The notes: generated by a model from the letters alone, not told the origin. 64,000 bases of DNA from JAUIIK01 sp041390865 (GCA_041390865.1 JAWKPC010000012.1:1-64000); one strand, 5' to 3'. Positions 36,219 through 46,206 are shown, counted from the stretch's first letter. Numbers and translations are program-made.

Positions 36219-36585
36219 CTCGCAACTGGCCGAGCCGTTCCCGGTTCCCCTGAATTCATTGATACCCAGGATGCGTTTCCGTGGATTGCCGACCGCCTAT
36301 CAGGATGGCTCGTCGTAGCTTTTGGTGTGACCGATCAGACGGCACAACCCGTCCACATACCCGGCAGTTGTACGAGGCGAACGCGACCGGCACGCCTCGG
36401 CGCACGATTGAATCGATCCCCAGTACTCCAGGTTGGTTTGCGAGGGCAATGCAGGAGCGCGCTGGCTTATACGAGATCCAATCGCTCCGTTCCCGTCTCT
36501 CCTCGGGGGGAACCTTGTGTTCGCTCGCGTACGTACGAGGCCACGCGATTGAGGAAATCAAGCGGCATCGACGTTGATTTCTTAC
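36219..36585. other. Intergenic region, nothing recognised
   Basis: 367 bases between convergent genes. Open frames here show no family resemblance, and I see no strong terminator. Confidence 0.4.
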
Positions 36586-39366
36586 TTACGGCTCGAAACC
36601 GGGTTCGAGCGAGATCGCATCCTCAAGTACCTGGACTTCATCGGCCGAGAGCGACCAGTCGGGGCGGTCGACGCTCGCGGAATTCTCCGGATTCCTGTCG
36701 TTGAAATAGACGATCGCTCGGATTCCTGGATACGAGCCGGCGGAATAGACCAGTTCTTCGAGACGGTCGGATTTCAGTTCCGGTTCGATCGCAATGCCGA
36801 CCTCGGCGAGAATGAGCGGCTTATCGAGGCCCTTAAATAGACGGTACTTTTCATCGATCAGGGCGTTGATGGGCCGCGGTGTGGCGAAGCCGGCTTCCTG
36901 CTCCCAACCGGTGTACTCGAGGATGGTCGTCCCGACGTAGTCGACGTAGTCGTTTCCCGGGTAATAGTCGGTTGCATCGAGGGTGCCGGCGGGCGACCAG
37001 ACCCAAAGGATGTTTGCGGCGCCTTGCTGTCGGAAAATGTCGACCACGTGCCTGTAGGCGCGTACATACTCATCCGGTTTGCCGGTCGCCCATGGGTAGA
37101 GGCCGTCGATATCCATCTCGTGGCCGAAACGGATGAGAATTGGCTGATCGATCGATGCAATTGCGGCGGCCGCTTCGCCGATATTCCGATCGTAGCCGCC
37201 GGCCGAAATGTCGTTCAGCAGCGAGGATTCGGATTTGCCAGCTATTGGCCACGGCTCGATCGAGAGCATCACCGGTCGACCAGCCGCGTAACTCTCTCGA
37301 ATGCGATCAATCGGAACTCCCCCCTGTTCGTCGTCAGCCCAGGCGATGAACAGATGCTCGAGTCTGGAGATCTGCGACAGATCTCCGGACGGATCGTAGG
37401 CGCCGAAGGTGATCCCGCTCCGGGCCGGATCGAAGAGCCAGGATGATACGTGGACTGTTGATGGCTCGCTGATCGTCTCGGTAGGCGAAATCGTAGCCGT
37501 CGGAAGGACTGCTGCCGTTCCGTCTCCGGGCGTCTCCTCCCGCGCACTGAGGACACCGGGCCAGTAGGTGAGCGCGTCCGCCGCGTGATCGAAACTAAGG
37601 CTCGCGCTGAGTCCGAGGCCGCCAATGAGGGCGAGGAGCGTCGCTGACAGCGGGACCGAGCGAAGCGCGACATTAACGCGACTGGCTCCGACCCGGCGAT
37701 TGGCAACAACGTAGTCTCGCAGCGCGAGACCCACCAACAGGGTGAAAAGCGCGGCGCTGATGAGCGCGAACAGGATGTATCCGGCCGCTTCCGGCTGGAT
37801 ACTATGCGGAGCGATGTAGAGAACGTAGAGAAATGTACTCGCCAGCGAGACGCTGCCGAGGAGTGTGAATGGCAGCGCGACGCGCACCATATCCCAGATC
37901 CGGATGGCGCGCGCGCCCTTCGGCGTGACCATGTAGTTGAAAGCACCGTCCCGAAACAGAATCGAAACGATCGCGTTGAAGAGCGCGATCAAGACGATAG
38001 GCCAGCGGGCCATCACGAGTAGCGTGCCGCGCCATGAGATGAAGAAGTGTGTACCCGGCTTGAACCATCGGCGCCGATACGCCCAGGCGAGCGCGGCAAC
38101 GGCGACCAGCGTTATCGGCGTCGTGAAGAGGAGGAACTCCAGAAATGGGACGCGAACGATCGGCTGGTTAGTCAGCAAGGCGATGACCGGCAGGAGAAAG
38201 AGCGCAAGGTAGGTCAACGCGAACCATGTGTACCAGAGCTCGGAGAACAAGAACACGACCCGTTGCCGGAATGCCAGGGCGCCCTTCTCCCATCCATACT
38301 TCAAGAGCACCTGAGCGATGGAAAATGCCCACTGGTGTTCCTGGACGAGGTAGTCTGAGAGGTTGTGCGGGCCGAGGCCTGTTGCAAGGTTCTTCGAGAC
38401 GAAGACGCCGTGGTGTCCAGCTTGCGCGAGCTTCAGCGTGTCCAGATGGTCTTCGGCGCGAGACGGCGCGAATCCGCCAATCTCCTTGAGATGGTCGATC
38501 CGGTAGGCCGCGTGTGAACCGATGATCATCGGGGTCCTTGCCCAACCGTAGTACCCCATCTGCATCGGCCCCTGGAATACCTGGCTCTGCTCGGAGCTGC
38601 CGCGCGCTGTCCAGTCGGTCAGGTTCCAGTAGACACTGGGCAGTGCTACGTATGCCACGTCAGGGTCCCCGAAGTAGCCCAGCACCTCGTCAAGGTACTC
38701 GGGCACTGGTGCGTGATCGGTATCGAGCTGGACGAGAAAATCGTAGGCGTCGTAGGCAACGTCATTGAACCATGCGTTGTAATTCCCGGACTTGGTCTTT
38801 GCCTGGAACGGCCAGTCCGGTTGATTGAACTCCGGGATGCCGCGCCGGCTCCAGTAATGCGCTCCATACCGATCGCAGAGTTCCCGGACGCGGTCGTCGC
38901 CGCCCTCGTCGAGAACCCAGTTGTCGTGCGGATAGCGCACGGCGACCATTGCGGCAAGCGTTCGTTCCAGAACGTCCAGCGATTCGGATGAGGGGACGAT
39001 GGCGGTTGCCATGGCGACGCGCAGTCCGGCCGGCGGGATGATCGGTTCCGGTTGCCTCATCCGGACCAGAAAGAAGAAGAAGGCGAGCGGCATGAAGGTA
39101 AAGTCGTAGGCCATAGCGAGTGTCGCGAGGATCATTCGGGGCCAGGTCACGACATGTTCCGGCTGGAACCACCAGACCCAGAATGCGAGATTTCCGATGA
39201 CCCAGAGCAGCGCTAGAACCGAGTAGATCGCGATATCGACGCCTCGAAGCACTGGCTGCTGATGAGGAATCGCTGGTTTGACCGCTATCGGCTGAACCGT
39301 CGGACGTTCGAGAAATTCCGGCGCGGTGGCAGGCACACGACCTCCATGAAGGGTCCGAACCCGCAA
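36586..39366 (-). CDS. Membrane polysaccharide synthase (GT2) fused to a GH26-like glycoside hydrolase
   Basis: 926 residues in one clean frame. Two N-terminal helices (IAIYSVLALLWVIGNLAFWV and the next) precede a cellulose-synthase-like GT2 domain: EGGDD, the DxD-like QLDTDHAPVPEYLDE, RAEDHLDTLKLA, and QEHQWAFS in place of QxxRW. About six further membrane helices follow (LTYLALFLLPVIALL, FTLLGSVSLASTFLYVLYIA and others). After a Pro/Thr-rich linker at ~630-650, residues ~655-926 form a GH26-like barrel with acid/base Glu in ILIRFGHEMDIDGLYPW and nucleophile Glu in LILAEVGIAIEPE. The GT domain would make a beta-glycan from nucleotide sugar; the outer hydrolase could trim it. Confidence 0.87.
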   Translation of the reverse strand: MRVRTLHGGRVPATAPEFLERPTVQPIAVKPAIPHQQPVLRGVDIAIYSVLALLWVIGNLAFWVWWFQPEHVVTWPRMILATLAMAYDFTFMPLAFFFFLVRMRQPEPIIPPAGLRVAMATAIVPSSESLDVLERTLAAMVAVRYPHDNWVLDEGGDDRVRELCDRYGAHYWSRRGIPEFNQPDWPFQAKTKSGNYNAWFNDVAYDAYDFLVQLDTDHAPVPEYLDEVLGYFGDPDVAYVALPSVYWNLTDWTARGSSEQSQVFQGPMQMGYYGWARTPMIIGSHAAYRIDHLKEIGGFAPSRAEDHLDTLKLAQAGHHGVFVSKNLATGLGPHNLSDYLVQEHQWAFSIAQVLLKYGWEKGALAFRQRVVFLFSELWYTWFALTYLALFLLPVIALLTNQPIVRVPFLEFLLFTTPITLVAVAALAWAYRRRWFKPGTHFFISWRGTLLVMARWPIVLIALFNAIVSILFRDGAFNYMVTPKGARAIRIWDMVRVALPFTLLGSVSLASTFLYVLYIAPHSIQPEAAGYILFALISAALFTLLVGLALRDYVVANRRVGASRVNVALRSVPLSATLLALIGGLGLSASLSFDHAADALTYWPGVLSAREETPGDGTAAVLPTATISPTETISEPSTVHVSSWLFDPARSGITFGAYDPSGDLSQISRLEHLFIAWADDEQGGVPIDRIRESYAAGRPVMLSIEPWPIAGKSESSLLNDISAGGYDRNIGEAAAAIASIDQPILIRFGHEMDIDGLYPWATGKPDEYVRAYRHVVDIFRQQGAANILWVWSPAGTLDATDYYPGNDYVDYVGTTILEYTGWEQEAGFATPRPINALIDEKYRLFKGLDKPLILAEVGIAIEPELKSDRLEELVYSAGSYPGIRAIVYFNDRNPENSASVDRPDWSLSADEVQVLEDAISLEPGFEP

Positions 39367-39554
39367 ATCGACCGTCGGTGTGACGGCCTGCTATATCGAT
39401 GCCGCGTTTGCCAGCATCTGCCACTATTAAATCGTGAATTCGAGCTCCGAACCATAGCTCAGGAGTATGAATTTCCCTGGCGAATCAGATGCACGGGATG
39501 ACATCTGGCGCGCGCGAAGAGCGACAGACGTCACGGGTTCTATTGCCGTTACGA

Positions 39555-42518
39555 TCAGTTGGTGGCGAGGCCGTGTTCGTAGGCGAATGCGGTGGCTGCC
39601 GTGCGGGAGTTGACCGAGAGCTTGTCATAGATCGAGGAGAGGTGGCGACCGACGGTTCGCGGGCTGATATGGAGCTCTTCTGCGACCTCGGCATCGGTCA
39701 TTCCCCTCGCGACGAGCCGCAGGACATCCACCTCGCGCGGCGTCAGGCCGCCGGGGACCTCTTTCGGCTGCGTCGTTTCGGCGAAGGAACTGGTGAATGC
39801 GGCGACCTTGTCGGCGAGCGGCTGAGACTTCAGGCTCCGGGCGGTGTCGAGGACTTCGGCCGCGAGCGCGTCGGCTTCGTCTTGATGTCCGCGACTTCTT
39901 GCCAACCAGGCCAGCGCTAGCTTGCAGCGCGCCTGCTCGTACGGGGCTTCAGCCGCCTCGGCTATCGCCAGCGCCCGGGCGAGGTGCTCCCCGGCGTTAT
40001 CGAGCTGGTCCTGTGCGGTGGTGATCTCCCCAAGCAGGCGTTCCGCGTTCATGATCGGCAACGGTTGTCGAGGGGATGAAGCGATTTCCAGAACGTGCTG
40101 CGCCAACGCGATCGCATCGGATAGATTCCCCGAAATGTAGCTAAGCTGGGCTTCGAGTAGCCCGTGCGTCGCCAGACTCGGTAGCCGTCCCGTCCAGCTG
40201 GCCCACCGTCCATAGGCCGCGATCCAGGCTCGCGCTCGTTCAAGATCCTCGCGATCGAGGGCGAGTTCCGCCGCGACGCGCATCATCTCCATGGTGTTGT
40301 GCGCCAGCCAGACGCTCGGCTCGATGTCCGGGCCGTAGGGGATCGCTGCCCGAATCCTAGATCTGGCGGCGCTTTGATCGCCTTGAAGGCGATCGAGCTC
40401 GGCCAGGATGAGCGCGCTACCGGAGCGAAGGACGGAGATCGACAGGCAGGCGTTCGCTCGCCTTCTCGCTTCTTCCCAGTCTCCGAGCAGGATGTGACCT
40501 TCGGTGATGTGCGGGATCACGTTTGCTTCGAGAATCTGGACGAAATCGGACTTCAGCCAGGCTTCGTCCGCCAGGCGGATGGTCTCGCGTCCCAGCGCTG
40601 CATTGTCGGCGAAATAGGCTTTGTCGAGCGTGACATACTCCCAATCGTATGCTGCGGCGACGCCATGGTGGTGGTCGGTCTCGACTCTGCGCCGGCGGGC
40701 ACTTTCATATGCGCGCCGGGACTGGTCGATCGCGCCCGATGCAGCGTAGGAGAGGGCCAGGGCCAGATACGCGTCGCTGATTTCGTTCGGATCGCGGTCG
40801 ATCTGGCCGGACTCGAGCATCTCGAAGAACCGCTGCGCCGACTCGATTGCCTGCTGGTGCCTGCCGAAGTGCGCCAGCATCGGCGCAAGGGCGCCGTAGC
40901 TGACGACGGACCCGAGGCTGCTGCTCCGAATGCGGCCGCGCTGGTCCGGATCGAGCGCTTCGAACATCTCGACGGCGCTATCGATCTCGCTGAGGGCGTT
41001 TTCGCCGGCGAGGGCTCGCGTACGGCCCCGCAACCAGGTGGCCGCCGTGATGAGCGCGCTGTCCGAGATCTCTCTGCCCTGTTCGAGGGCGATGTCGAGA
41101 TAGCTCAATGCTCGTGGTGTATCGACATAACGGTAGGCCTCGGCGATTTCCAGCAACAACCAGGCATAGTCGCCTGACTGATCGTTATTGCGTTGGAGAA
41201 TGGCAATCGCTTCTTCGAACTTCCCGGCGGCGGCCAGGTACGACGCTGCCTGGATCGAGCGCCGCGCTGCCTTGATCAGCCAGTCCGCTACCTTCGGCTC
41301 CCCGGCGAGATAGTAGTGGTGGGCGATCGTGTCGGGATCGGGATTCGCTTGGCCGGCGAGCAGATCGCCGATCTGCCGGTGAACGACGCGCCGCCGCAGG
41401 AGTACCAGGCTATCGTAAAGCGCCTCCCGGACGAGCGCGTGGCGGAATCGGAGATGCTGGCGTCCGGCGGTTTCTTCGATGACGCCACTGGTCATTGCGT
41501 CGTCGACAATGGCGGAGAGTCCCTCGACATCGAGTCCGGTCAGATTCTGCCAGAGTGCCAGCGGGATCTCGTCACCGATCACCGCAGCAATTTGCAGGGC
41601 GGCACGGGTCTCTTCGGCCAGGCGCGCCAGTCGGCCGTCGATGATCTGGCGCAACAGAAGCGGCATCTGGAAGGTCTCGAGGTCGCCGATTCGCCAGTGG
41701 CCGTTCGTATCCGACTGGCTGAGTATGCGTTCGGCTTCGAGAGCGTGGAGCAGTTCTTCGCAAAAGAACGGATTGCCTTCCGCGTATCGCGCGACATATC
41801 CCACAAGCCGTTCAAGCTCGGGAGCGGGAAGCTCGTAGCGACCGCGGACGAACTGTTCCAGCGCAGTGCGGTCGAGTCGCGGCAGATTGATTCGTGCGGC
41901 GCGGGACTCGCGAATGAGCGTCGGCAACATCCGGTAGAGCGGCGTGCGCGGCTGGAGGTCGGTGTCACGATAGGTAGCGACCATCGCGATAGGAAACGGG
42001 CGCAGCCGGCGGGCGAGTATTCGAAGCACTTCCAGGCTGGCCTGATCGGACCACTGGAGATCTTCAAGCACCAGGAGGACGCCGCGATCGCCGGACAGCT
42101 CGATGAGGAACTTTTCTAACTCTGCGGTCATCGTCGGAGGCTGGGGCACGTCGCCAGCGAGAAGCGCCGCTATCTCGTCGGGCAGCGCCGGTTCGCCGTC
42201 GCCCGGGCGATAGAGGCGAGCGAGGTCGATCCAGGGGCTGTACGGTGCCGATGTTTCGAGGTCGTAGCAAAGGCCGGTGATGACGCGAACGCCCTGGGCG
42301 GTGGCGTCGTTCGCAACTTGCTGGACGATCGTCGATTTACCTATGCCGATCTCGCCGCTGACGAAGGCCAGACTCGATCTACCCGCCAGCGAATCGATCA
42401 GCGACGCGCGGAGTGTTTCTGTTTCTTGCTCGCGCCCGACAAAGATGGCGTGCCTCCCTCGGGCGTTGCCCGGGTGCCCGTCGTCCGATCCGGTCGACTG
42501 CTCACTTCGACGTTCCAG
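39555..42518 (-). CDS. Large AAA/TPR/LuxR transcription regulator, start unresolved
   Basis: The clean frame below 42149 is preceded in the same frame by the ATPase N-terminus: HAIFVGREQETETLRASLID and Walker A FVSGEIGIGKSTIVQQV. Walker B is VLLVLEDLQWSD. TPR-like helices fill ~250-790, and the C-terminal ~65 residues are a LuxR helix-turn-helix (GLTPREVDVLRLVARGMTDA, EVAEELHISPRTVGRHLSS). No ATG/GTG/TTG is in frame upstream of the Walker A region. Candidates are CTG 42518, almost directly after a TATAAT box, or GTG 42505 if one base was lost near 42460. It lies beside the synthase-hydrolase gene and could regulate it; this is only proximity. Confidence 0.85.
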   Translation of the reverse strand: MERRSEQSTGSDDGHPGNARGRHAIFVGREQETETLRASLIDSLAGRSSLAFVSGEIGIGKSTIVQQVANDATAQGVRVITGLCYDLETSAPYSPWIDLARLYRPGDGEPALPDEIAALLAGDVPQPPTMTAELEKFLIELSGDRGVLLVLEDLQWSDQASLEVLRILARRLRPFPIAMVATYRDTDLQPRTPLYRMLPTLIRESRAARINLPRLDRTALEQFVRGRYELPAPELERLVGYVARYAEGNPFFCEELLHALEAERILSQSDTNGHWRIGDLETFQMPLLLRQIIDGRLARLAEETRAALQIAAVIGDEIPLALWQNLTGLDVEGLSAIVDDAMTSGVIEETAGRQHLRFRHALVREALYDSLVLLRRRVVHRQIGDLLAGQANPDPDTIAHHYYLAGEPKVADWLIKAARRSIQAASYLAAAGKFEEAIAILQRNNDQSGDYAWLLLEIAEAYRYVDTPRALSYLDIALEQGREISDSALITAATWLRGRTRALAGENALSEIDSAVEMFEALDPDQRGRIRSSSLGSVVSYGALAPMLAHFGRHQQAIESAQRFFEMLESGQIDRDPNEISDAYLALALSYAASGAIDQSRRAYESARRRRVETDHHHGVAAAYDWEYVTLDKAYFADNAALGRETIRLADEAWLKSDFVQILEANVIPHITEGHILLGDWEEARRRANACLSISVLRSGSALILAELDRLQGDQSAARSRIRAAIPYGPDIEPSVWLAHNTMEMMRVAAELALDREDLERARAWIAAYGRWASWTGRLPSLATHGLLEAQLSYISGNLSDAIALAQHVLEIASSPRQPLPIMNAERLLGEITTAQDQLDNAGEHLARALAIAEAAEAPYEQARCKLALAWLARSRGHQDEADALAAEVLDTARSLKSQPLADKVAAFTSSFAETTQPKEVPGGLTPREVDVLRLVARGMTDAEVAEELHISPRTVGRHLSSIYDKLSVNSRTAATAFAYEHGLATN

Positions 42519-42523
42519 GGTTG

Positions 42524-42529
42524 ATTATA
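42524..42529 (-). promoter_or_regulatory. -10 box of the large LuxR regulator gene
   Basis: Perfect minus-strand TATAAT, 6-20 bases upstream of the candidate start codons, implying a very short or absent leader. Confidence 0.6.
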
Positions 42530-42697
42530 GAGACAGTTTCGGGGCTATGATGCCCTGAATCGAGCGAAATCGAGGAATCCGGTCGCGAGTAGTTCGTTTG
42601 GTATTCGGATCGGAGAACCGGAAAATAGCGGCCGGCAAACGCACAATCGCGAGAATCGGACTGTGCCCGGTCGGCGCAGGGGTAGCGGAGGTGTCGA

Positions 42698-43051
42698 ATG
42701 ACGTCGAACAATGGTCGAATCTACGACTACATCATCGTCGGTGCAGGCTCCTCGGGCGCGGTGCTGGCGGCCCGGCTGACCGAGGACGCCGATACCACCG
42801 TGCTGCTCCTGGAAGCCGGACCAGACTTTCGCTCCGATAGCGCTCCGCCCGAGATGCGGAGCCCGAATCCCCTGGGCATTACGAATCCGGTGAAATTCCC
42901 CGATTACCAGTGGCCGGAGCTGATGGTAACGCGAACGGCCGTCCAGGCAGCGAGGCTCTACGACCGCGGACGGGGAATGGGCGGAAGCTCGTCGATCAAC
43001 TGGCAGGTTGCCCACCGCGCGCCGCTCGACGACTATGACCGGTGGGCATGA
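42698..43051 (+). pseudogene. GMC oxidoreductase, N-terminal stub
   Basis: 117 residues starting MTSNNGRIYDYIIVGAGSSG, with the FAD-binding GAGSSGAVLAARL motif, LLLEAGPDF, and the GMC signature GRGMGGSSSINWQVAHRAP then DDYDRWA. A normal GMC family alcohol/choline dehydrogenase has 500-600 residues and continues DYDRWAxxGxxGW. Here the gene stops at once and EF-G sequence begins in another frame. About 400 residues, including the catalytic His pair, are absent. Confidence 0.85.
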
Positions 43052-44567
43052 TGAGATGGGCGTCGATATTGAACGGACCGAGATCCCGGACGACATGAAG
43101 GCCGAAGCCGCGGAGCACCGCAATGCTCTGGTCGAGGTCATCGCCGAAACCGACGAGGAACTGCTGATGCGGTACCTCGAAGGCGAAGAGCTTACTCCGG
43201 ACGATCTCAAGGCGGCGTTGCGCAAAGCCACGATCGCGAACGAACTCGTACCGGTACTCAATGGCACGGCACTGAAAAACAAGGGTGTCCAGCGTATGCT
43301 CGACGCCGTCGTTGACTTCCTGCCGTCCCCGCTGGAAGTGCCTCCGATCGAAGGTATCGAGATCAACGAAGAGGGAGAGGAAGTCCGGGTTGCCCGGCCG
43401 ACCGATCCCGACGCGCCATTCTCGGCACTCGCATTCAAAGTCATGGCGGACCCGCATGTCGGCCGCCTCGTCTTTATCCGCGTCTACTCGGGCACGCTTC
43501 AGGCTGGTTCCTACGCGTTCAACGCGACGCGCGGGGAGCGAGAGCGCATCGGCCGGCTCCTTCAGATGCACGCGAACTCGCGTGAGGAGATTGAAGAAGT
43601 TGCGGCCGGCGATATCTGCGCGATCATCGGACTGAAAGATACCTTCACTGGCGACACGCTTTGCGACGACGATCACCGGATCTTGCTCGAGACGATCAAT
43701 TTCCCCGATCCGGTCATCGAGGTCGCGATCGAGCCGAAGACGCGCGCCGACCAGGACAAGATGGGTATGGCACTGGCTCGCCTCGCCGAAGAGGACCCGA
43801 CATTCCGGCTTCGCACCGATGACGAGACCGGCCAGACCATCATCATGGGCATGGGCGAGCTGCATCTCGAAGTAATCGTCGACCGGCTGCTGCGTGAGTT
43901 CAAGGTTCACGCCAACGTTGGCCGGCCGCAGGTGGCCTACCGCGAGACGATTTCGCGGCACGTCGACAACGTCGAGGGCCGGTTCGTACGGCAATCGGGT
44001 GGTCGAGGACAGTTCGGCCACGTGGTTATCAGTGTCGAGCCGCTCGATCGGGGAGAAGGATTCGTATTCGAGGACAACATCGTTGGCGGTGCTATTCCTC
44101 GAGAATTCATCTCACCGGTGCAATCCGGAATCGCGGAAGCGCTCGAGACGGGTGGACCATCCGGGTTCCCGGTTGTTGACATCAAAGTCTCGCTGAACGA
44201 CGGTTCCTACCACGATGTTGATTCGTCTGAGATGGCGTTCAAGATCGCGGGATCGATGGCGATTCAGGAGGCGATGCGCCGGGGCGGACCGGTCGTTCTC
44301 GAACCGGTGATGAAGGTCGAGGTCACGACGCCTGAGGAATACATGGGCGACGTGATCGGTCAGCTGAACGCGAAGCGCGGCAGGATCGAAGGCATGGAGC
44401 CGCGTTCCGGTGCGCAGATCGTCAGGGCGCTCGTGCCGCTGGCGAGCATGTTCGGATACACGACCGAACTCCGTTCGATGACTCAGGGACGCGCGACGTC
44501 GACGATGGAATTTGCACACTATGAGCCTCTCCCAGCTGCGCTGGTAGAGGAAATCAGGAAGAACTAG
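43047..44567 (+). pseudogene. fusA: Elongation factor G lacking the GTPase domain
   Basis: Sequence from DEMGVDIERTEIPDDMKAEA to the end is standard EF-G: G' region, domain II (APFSALAFKVMADPHVGRLV), domain III (GMGELHLEVIVDRLLREF), domain IV (RQSGGRGQFGHVVI) and domain V (GRIEGMEPRSGAQIVRA). The first ~200 residues, with all GTP-binding motifs (P-loop, switch I/II, NKxD), are missing and replaced by a GMC oxidoreductase stub. Such a protein could not translocate ribosomes. The intact tuf follows by 63 bases, as in the usual fusA-tuf order. A deletion or an assembly misjoin is implied. Confidence 0.9.
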
Positions 44568-44630
44568 CTAGTACCGGGCCGGACGCCCACGGGCGACCGA
44601 CCCGGTTCTCATTGAGAGGGAAGAGCAGCG

Positions 44631-45833
44631 ATGGCCAAGGAGCGGTTTGAGCGGACGAAGCCGCACATCAACATTGGAACGATTGGTCACGTCGACCACG
44701 GCAAGACGACGTTGACGGCGGCGATTACCAAGACGTTGGCGTTGGCGGGCGACAAGGCGGCGTTCCGGAGCTTTGATTCGATTGACAATGCCCCGGAAGA
44801 GCGCGAGCGCGGGATCACGATCGCGATCAGCCATGTCGAGTACGAGACGGATGCCCGGCACTACGCCCACGTCGACTGCCCGGGCCATGCCGACTACATC
44901 AAGAACATGATCACCGGAGCGGCCCAGATGGATGGGGCGATCCTGGTGGTGAGTGCACCGGACGGCCCGATGCCGCAGACGCGGGAGCACATCCTGCTGG
45001 CGCGGCAGGTGGAAGTGCCGGCGATGGTCGTCTTCCTGAACAAGGTCGACCAGATGGACGATGAAGAGTTGCTGGAGCTGGTCGAGCTCGAGGTGCGGGA
45101 GCTGCTCTCGGACTACGAGTTCCCGGGCGACGAGATTCCGATCATCCGGGGCAGTGCCTTGGCGGCGCTGGAGAGCGCGTCGGAGAACCCGGAGGATCCG
45201 GAGTACCAGCCGATCATGGAGTTGATGCAGGCGGTTGACGACTACATTCCGACGCCGGAGCGGGCGGTGGACCGGCCGTTCCTGATGCCGATCGAAGACG
45301 TGTTCGGGATCAAGGGGCGCGGGACGGTCGTGACTGGCCGGGTCGAGCGCGGCCGGGTGAAGCAGGGCGAGACGATCGAGATTGTCGGGATCAAGCCGAC
45401 GGTGTCGACGGTGGTGACCGGAGTCGAGATGTTCCAGAAGACGCTGGATGCGGGCGAGGCGGGCGACAATGTCGGTTGTCTGTTGCGCGGTATCGAGCGG
45501 GAGGACATCGAGCGTGGTCAGGTGCTGGCGGCGCCGGGGTCGATCACGCCGCACACGAAGTTCAACGCGGAAGTGTATGTGTTGAGCAAGGAAGAGGGTG
45601 GACGGCACACGCCGTTTTTCCGGGGGTACCGGCCGCAGTTCTACATCCGGACGACGGATGTGACGGGAGCGATTGACTTTGCGGCGGACCTGGAGATGGT
45701 GATGCCGGGAGACAATGTCGAGATGGTGGTGGAGTTGATCCAGCCGGTGGCGATTGAAGAAGGCTTGCGGTTTGCCATCCGAGAAGGTGGCCGAACCGTC
45801 GGTGCCGGCGTCGTCACCTCTATCCTCGAATAG
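44631..45833 (+). CDS. tuf: Elongation factor Tu
   Basis: A 400-residue GTPase that delivers aminoacyl-tRNA to the ribosome. All G motifs are intact: GTIGHVDHGKTTLTAAIT (P-loop), RERGITIAI (switch I), VDCPGHADYIKNMI (switch II), FLNKVDQMDDEE (NKxD) and GSALAALES. Domains II and III are complete. The ATG follows GAGAGGGAAGAGCAGCG. Codon use is narrower and more GC3-rich (GCG, CGG, TTG) than in the neighbours, as expected for a very highly expressed gene. Confidence 0.98.
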   Translation: MAKERFERTKPHINIGTIGHVDHGKTTLTAAITKTLALAGDKAAFRSFDSIDNAPEERERGITIAISHVEYETDARHYAHVDCPGHADYIKNMITGAAQMDGAILVVSAPDGPMPQTREHILLARQVEVPAMVVFLNKVDQMDDEELLELVELEVRELLSDYEFPGDEIPIIRGSALAALESASENPEDPEYQPIMELMQAVDDYIPTPERAVDRPFLMPIEDVFGIKGRGTVVTGRVERGRVKQGETIEIVGIKPTVSTVVTGVEMFQKTLDAGEAGDNVGCLLRGIEREDIERGQVLAAPGSITPHTKFNAEVYVLSKEEGGRHTPFFRGYRPQFYIRTTDVTGAIDFAADLEMVMPGDNVEMVVELIQPVAIEEGLRFAIREGGRTVGAGVVTSILE

Positions 45834-45847
45834 CTCGCTGTGAGTTC

Positions 45848-45892
45848 GAGAGCGTGGCCGATCGTCAGAATTGGCCACGCTCTCACACTTTT
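45848..45892 (+). terminator. Intrinsic terminator after tuf
   Basis: Perfect 12-bp stem GAGAGCGTGGCC / GGCCACGCTCTC (45848-45884) with a 13-base loop, then ACACTTTTC. It starts 15 bases after the tuf stop. Confidence 0.85.
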
Positions 45893-45906
45893 CAGTGAAT
45901 CTCCGT

Positions 45907-45912
45907 TATAAT
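45907..45912 (+). promoter_or_regulatory. -10 box for the tRNA-Trp/secE/nusG transcript
   Basis: Consensus TATAAT 61 bases upstream of tRNA-Trp and just after the tuf terminator. No consensus -35 is seen. Confidence 0.6.
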
Positions 45913-45973
45913 AGAGAGAGCTTCAGGAATGAGGCTCGGTTGCCGACCGCCGGGAGCGGCAGGTCGACATGTT

Positions 45974-46046
<73 letters not shown>

Positions 46047-46206
46047 CCTCGTTCAGTCACCTTCAACCGGGGATAGCGTCCTTTCGATACGGTGATTGTT
46101 CATAGTGGATGCGTCAGTGCTCGTGAGGCTGTCGCACAGTGTTTCCGAGTGTCCCGGCGGTTCCCGCTTGTCATCGCGAAACCGACCATTGATTGGGAGT
46201 CTCGAT

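Noticed and set aside
36219..36585. Small genes in the gap between two convergent genes
   Set aside because: Frames have no ribosome site or family resemblance.
42996..44021. 341-codon frame opposite the EF-G fragment
   Set aside because: Antisense shadow of conserved EF-G domains.
44568..45878. Long open frame (436 codons) opposite tuf
   Set aside because: Mirror of highly biased GC3 codons; Arg/His-rich with no family character. tuf itself is unambiguous.
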